NCBI RefSeq assembly: GCF_001316105.1 | Contig: NZ_BBCP01000002.1 | Coordinates: 62,001-126,000 of the forward strand | Length of the DNA: 64,000 nucleotides | Origin: Thermogymnomonas acidicola JCM 13583 | Lineage (GTDB): Archaea; Thermoplasmatota; Thermoplasmata; Thermoplasmatales; Thermoplasmataceae | Direction: 5' to 3' | In this document: one piece after another, positions 62,900 to 64,000 of the stretch | Numbering within the stretch: position 1 is the first letter of the stretch | Layout of the letters: every line of letters starts with the position of its first letter | Notes under the pieces: generated by a model | The model's database searches: none | What the model was told of the DNA's origin: nothing | The model's input: the letters and a program-made list of their open reading frames with translations, nothing else | Program-made: the position numbers and the translations under genes

Positions 62900-64000
62900 G
62901 TGGGCATAGACAAAATTGCCGGCCTGAACAACGTGCCAACTGCTCGCGGTATAGGGGGGGAATTCGCTGGGAGGATGCAGGCCATTCTAGGAAAGAACGT
63001 AGTCTCACTCGTTACGGATAAGCGTTACTGGGACATGGATTATCCTGGAGAAAAGGTGTAAGGCTATTTTCCACCATTGACAAACGGCTACCTACTAAAC
63101 CTCTTTACCTTTAGGTCTCTCATGAAGAAATACTATAAGGGAAAGTCCCCCCCACATGTGCTTACTCCATTTTTCTTCATTGGAACGGAATACAGGGCTA
63201 AGAGCGTTGTTACGCTGCACGATACATATTTCAAGTGGAACAACTCATGGCTGATTAGGCTGACGTCAAAGATCGTCAGGAAGTATGCCAGCTTCAGTAA
63301 TGTGATTTCTATATCAGAGCAGACGAAGGAAGAGCTTATTAAGGATGGATACAGGGAAGAGAATTTCACAGTAATATACCATTACATAGACCCCGTGTTT
63401 AAGAAGATTGAGGGAATCGACAAGGAAGAAAAGACTGTCCTTAATGTGGGTGACTGGACTCATAATAACAACTCTATTGTTAACAAGGCCATCAAGCGAA
63501 AGTAATACCACATTCACGTAGGCAGAGATGTTGTGGCAGATGAAAATTAAGACCTGATCCCGCACGAGGAACTCGCAAAGCTATATAACAGGGCGTCAGT
63601 GTTGATTAGGCTTTCTGATTTTGAGGGGTTTGGTTATCCACCTCTAGAAGCTCTGTTCTGTGGAACACCAGCTGTTGTGAGCGATATAGCTGTCTTCAGG
63701 GAGACCCTGGTTGAGGCAGGCGTCTTCGTGAAGAAAGATGAAAGGAGCATACTGGACGGAATCGAGTATGCTTTAGAGAACAGAGTTTAGTTGGTGAACA
63801 AGTTTGAATCAATAGGGTGTCTCACATTTCCCAGATGGCTCGACGAGTGCCTAAGAACATCAGGCGGGGGGGTTGAGCGGGACCCTAACACTGTAGATTT
63901 CTATGAGGGGGGGATCGTATACATCCTTGCTGTGATATCAAGCATCAGATCGATAGGAGAGAGATATGGTGACGCTAAATCGCTGACAGACATAAGATGA
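62900..64000 (+). pseudogene. Glycosyltransferase family 4-like frame with four in-frame stops
   Basis: One continuous frame of about 367 codons, read from GTG 62900, resembles a GT4 (glycosyl transferases group 1) protein. Blocks include GIGGEFAGRMQAILG, RAKSVVTLHDTYFKW, SNVISISEQTKEELIKDGY and the donor-binding end IPHEELAKLYNRASVLIRLSDFEGFGYPPLEALFCGTPAVVSDI. TAA at 63059, 63503 and 63548 and TAG at 63788 interrupt it, yet the frame itself never shifts. After 63800 the match fades. Base composition is more A/T-rich than neighbours, so it may have been acquired and then decayed. Stop codons from base-calling errors are the main alternative. Confidence 0.6.

Overview
The window looks like chromosomal DNA of a heterotrophic, probably acidophilic archaeon of the class Thermoplasmata (Thermoplasmatales-like). 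Four things point there: a thermopsin-family acid protease, a bacterio-opsin-activator type HTH regulator, heavy use of AGG (Arg) and ATA (Ile) codons, and TATA-like boxes about 25 bases upstream of start codons, as expected for leaderless archaeal transcripts. GC content looks moderately high (estimated by eye). A Thermogymnomonas-like organism would fit, but that is a guess. I see no rRNA, tRNA, CRISPR array or intact insertion sequence.

Sequence quality dominates the reading. Runs of six to eight G or C are far too frequent, with seven the commonest length, and most genes are split into two or more frames at or near G/C runs. Family motifs show that many of these runs carry extra bases, while some short runs have lost one. 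I therefore join the pieces and describe each gene as one intact gene with probable assembly or base-calling indels. Joined coordinates are outer limits; protein positions are approximate.

Layout. 1-3134: end of an unknown gene, an MFS transporter, an MBL-fold hydrolase and an HTH regulator. 3609-8104 (minus): a complete sugar ABC importer operon. 8315-11093: TenA-like protein and two AIR-synthase (HypE-like) paralogues. 11479-16163: flippase, surface protein and FkbM methyltransferase. 16318-17854 (minus): glycerol kinase. 18742-28560: second sugar ABC importer, GH31 alpha-glucosidase, GH13 amylase-family enzyme and a TrmB regulator. 28965-34013 (minus): a very large cell-surface GH57 amylolytic protein. 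35174-36630: GH1 glycosidase. 37187-46483: beta-carbonic anhydrase, DNA methyltransferase, phosphatase-family protein, small membrane proteins, two MFS transporters and an acyl-CoA dehydrogenase. 46796-48803: thermopsin. 48882-62271: an alpha-glucan/trehalose block (glgB, glgE, treS, mak, glgX/treX, then treZ and treY on the minus strand). 62900-64000: a glycosyltransferase reading frame interrupted by four in-frame stops.

How it fits together (inference): starch or maltodextrins are cut outside the cell by the GH57 protein, imported by the second ABC system, and hydrolysed inside by GH31, GH13 and GH1 enzymes. The three genes for surface amylase, binding protein and GH31 share a short inverted repeat at their starts, a candidate operator for the TrmB regulator encoded among them. 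The right-hand block encodes every step of a closed loop: glucan to trehalose (TreX/TreY/TreZ), trehalose to maltose (TreS), maltose to maltose-1-phosphate (Mak), and back to branched glucan (GlgE, GlgB).
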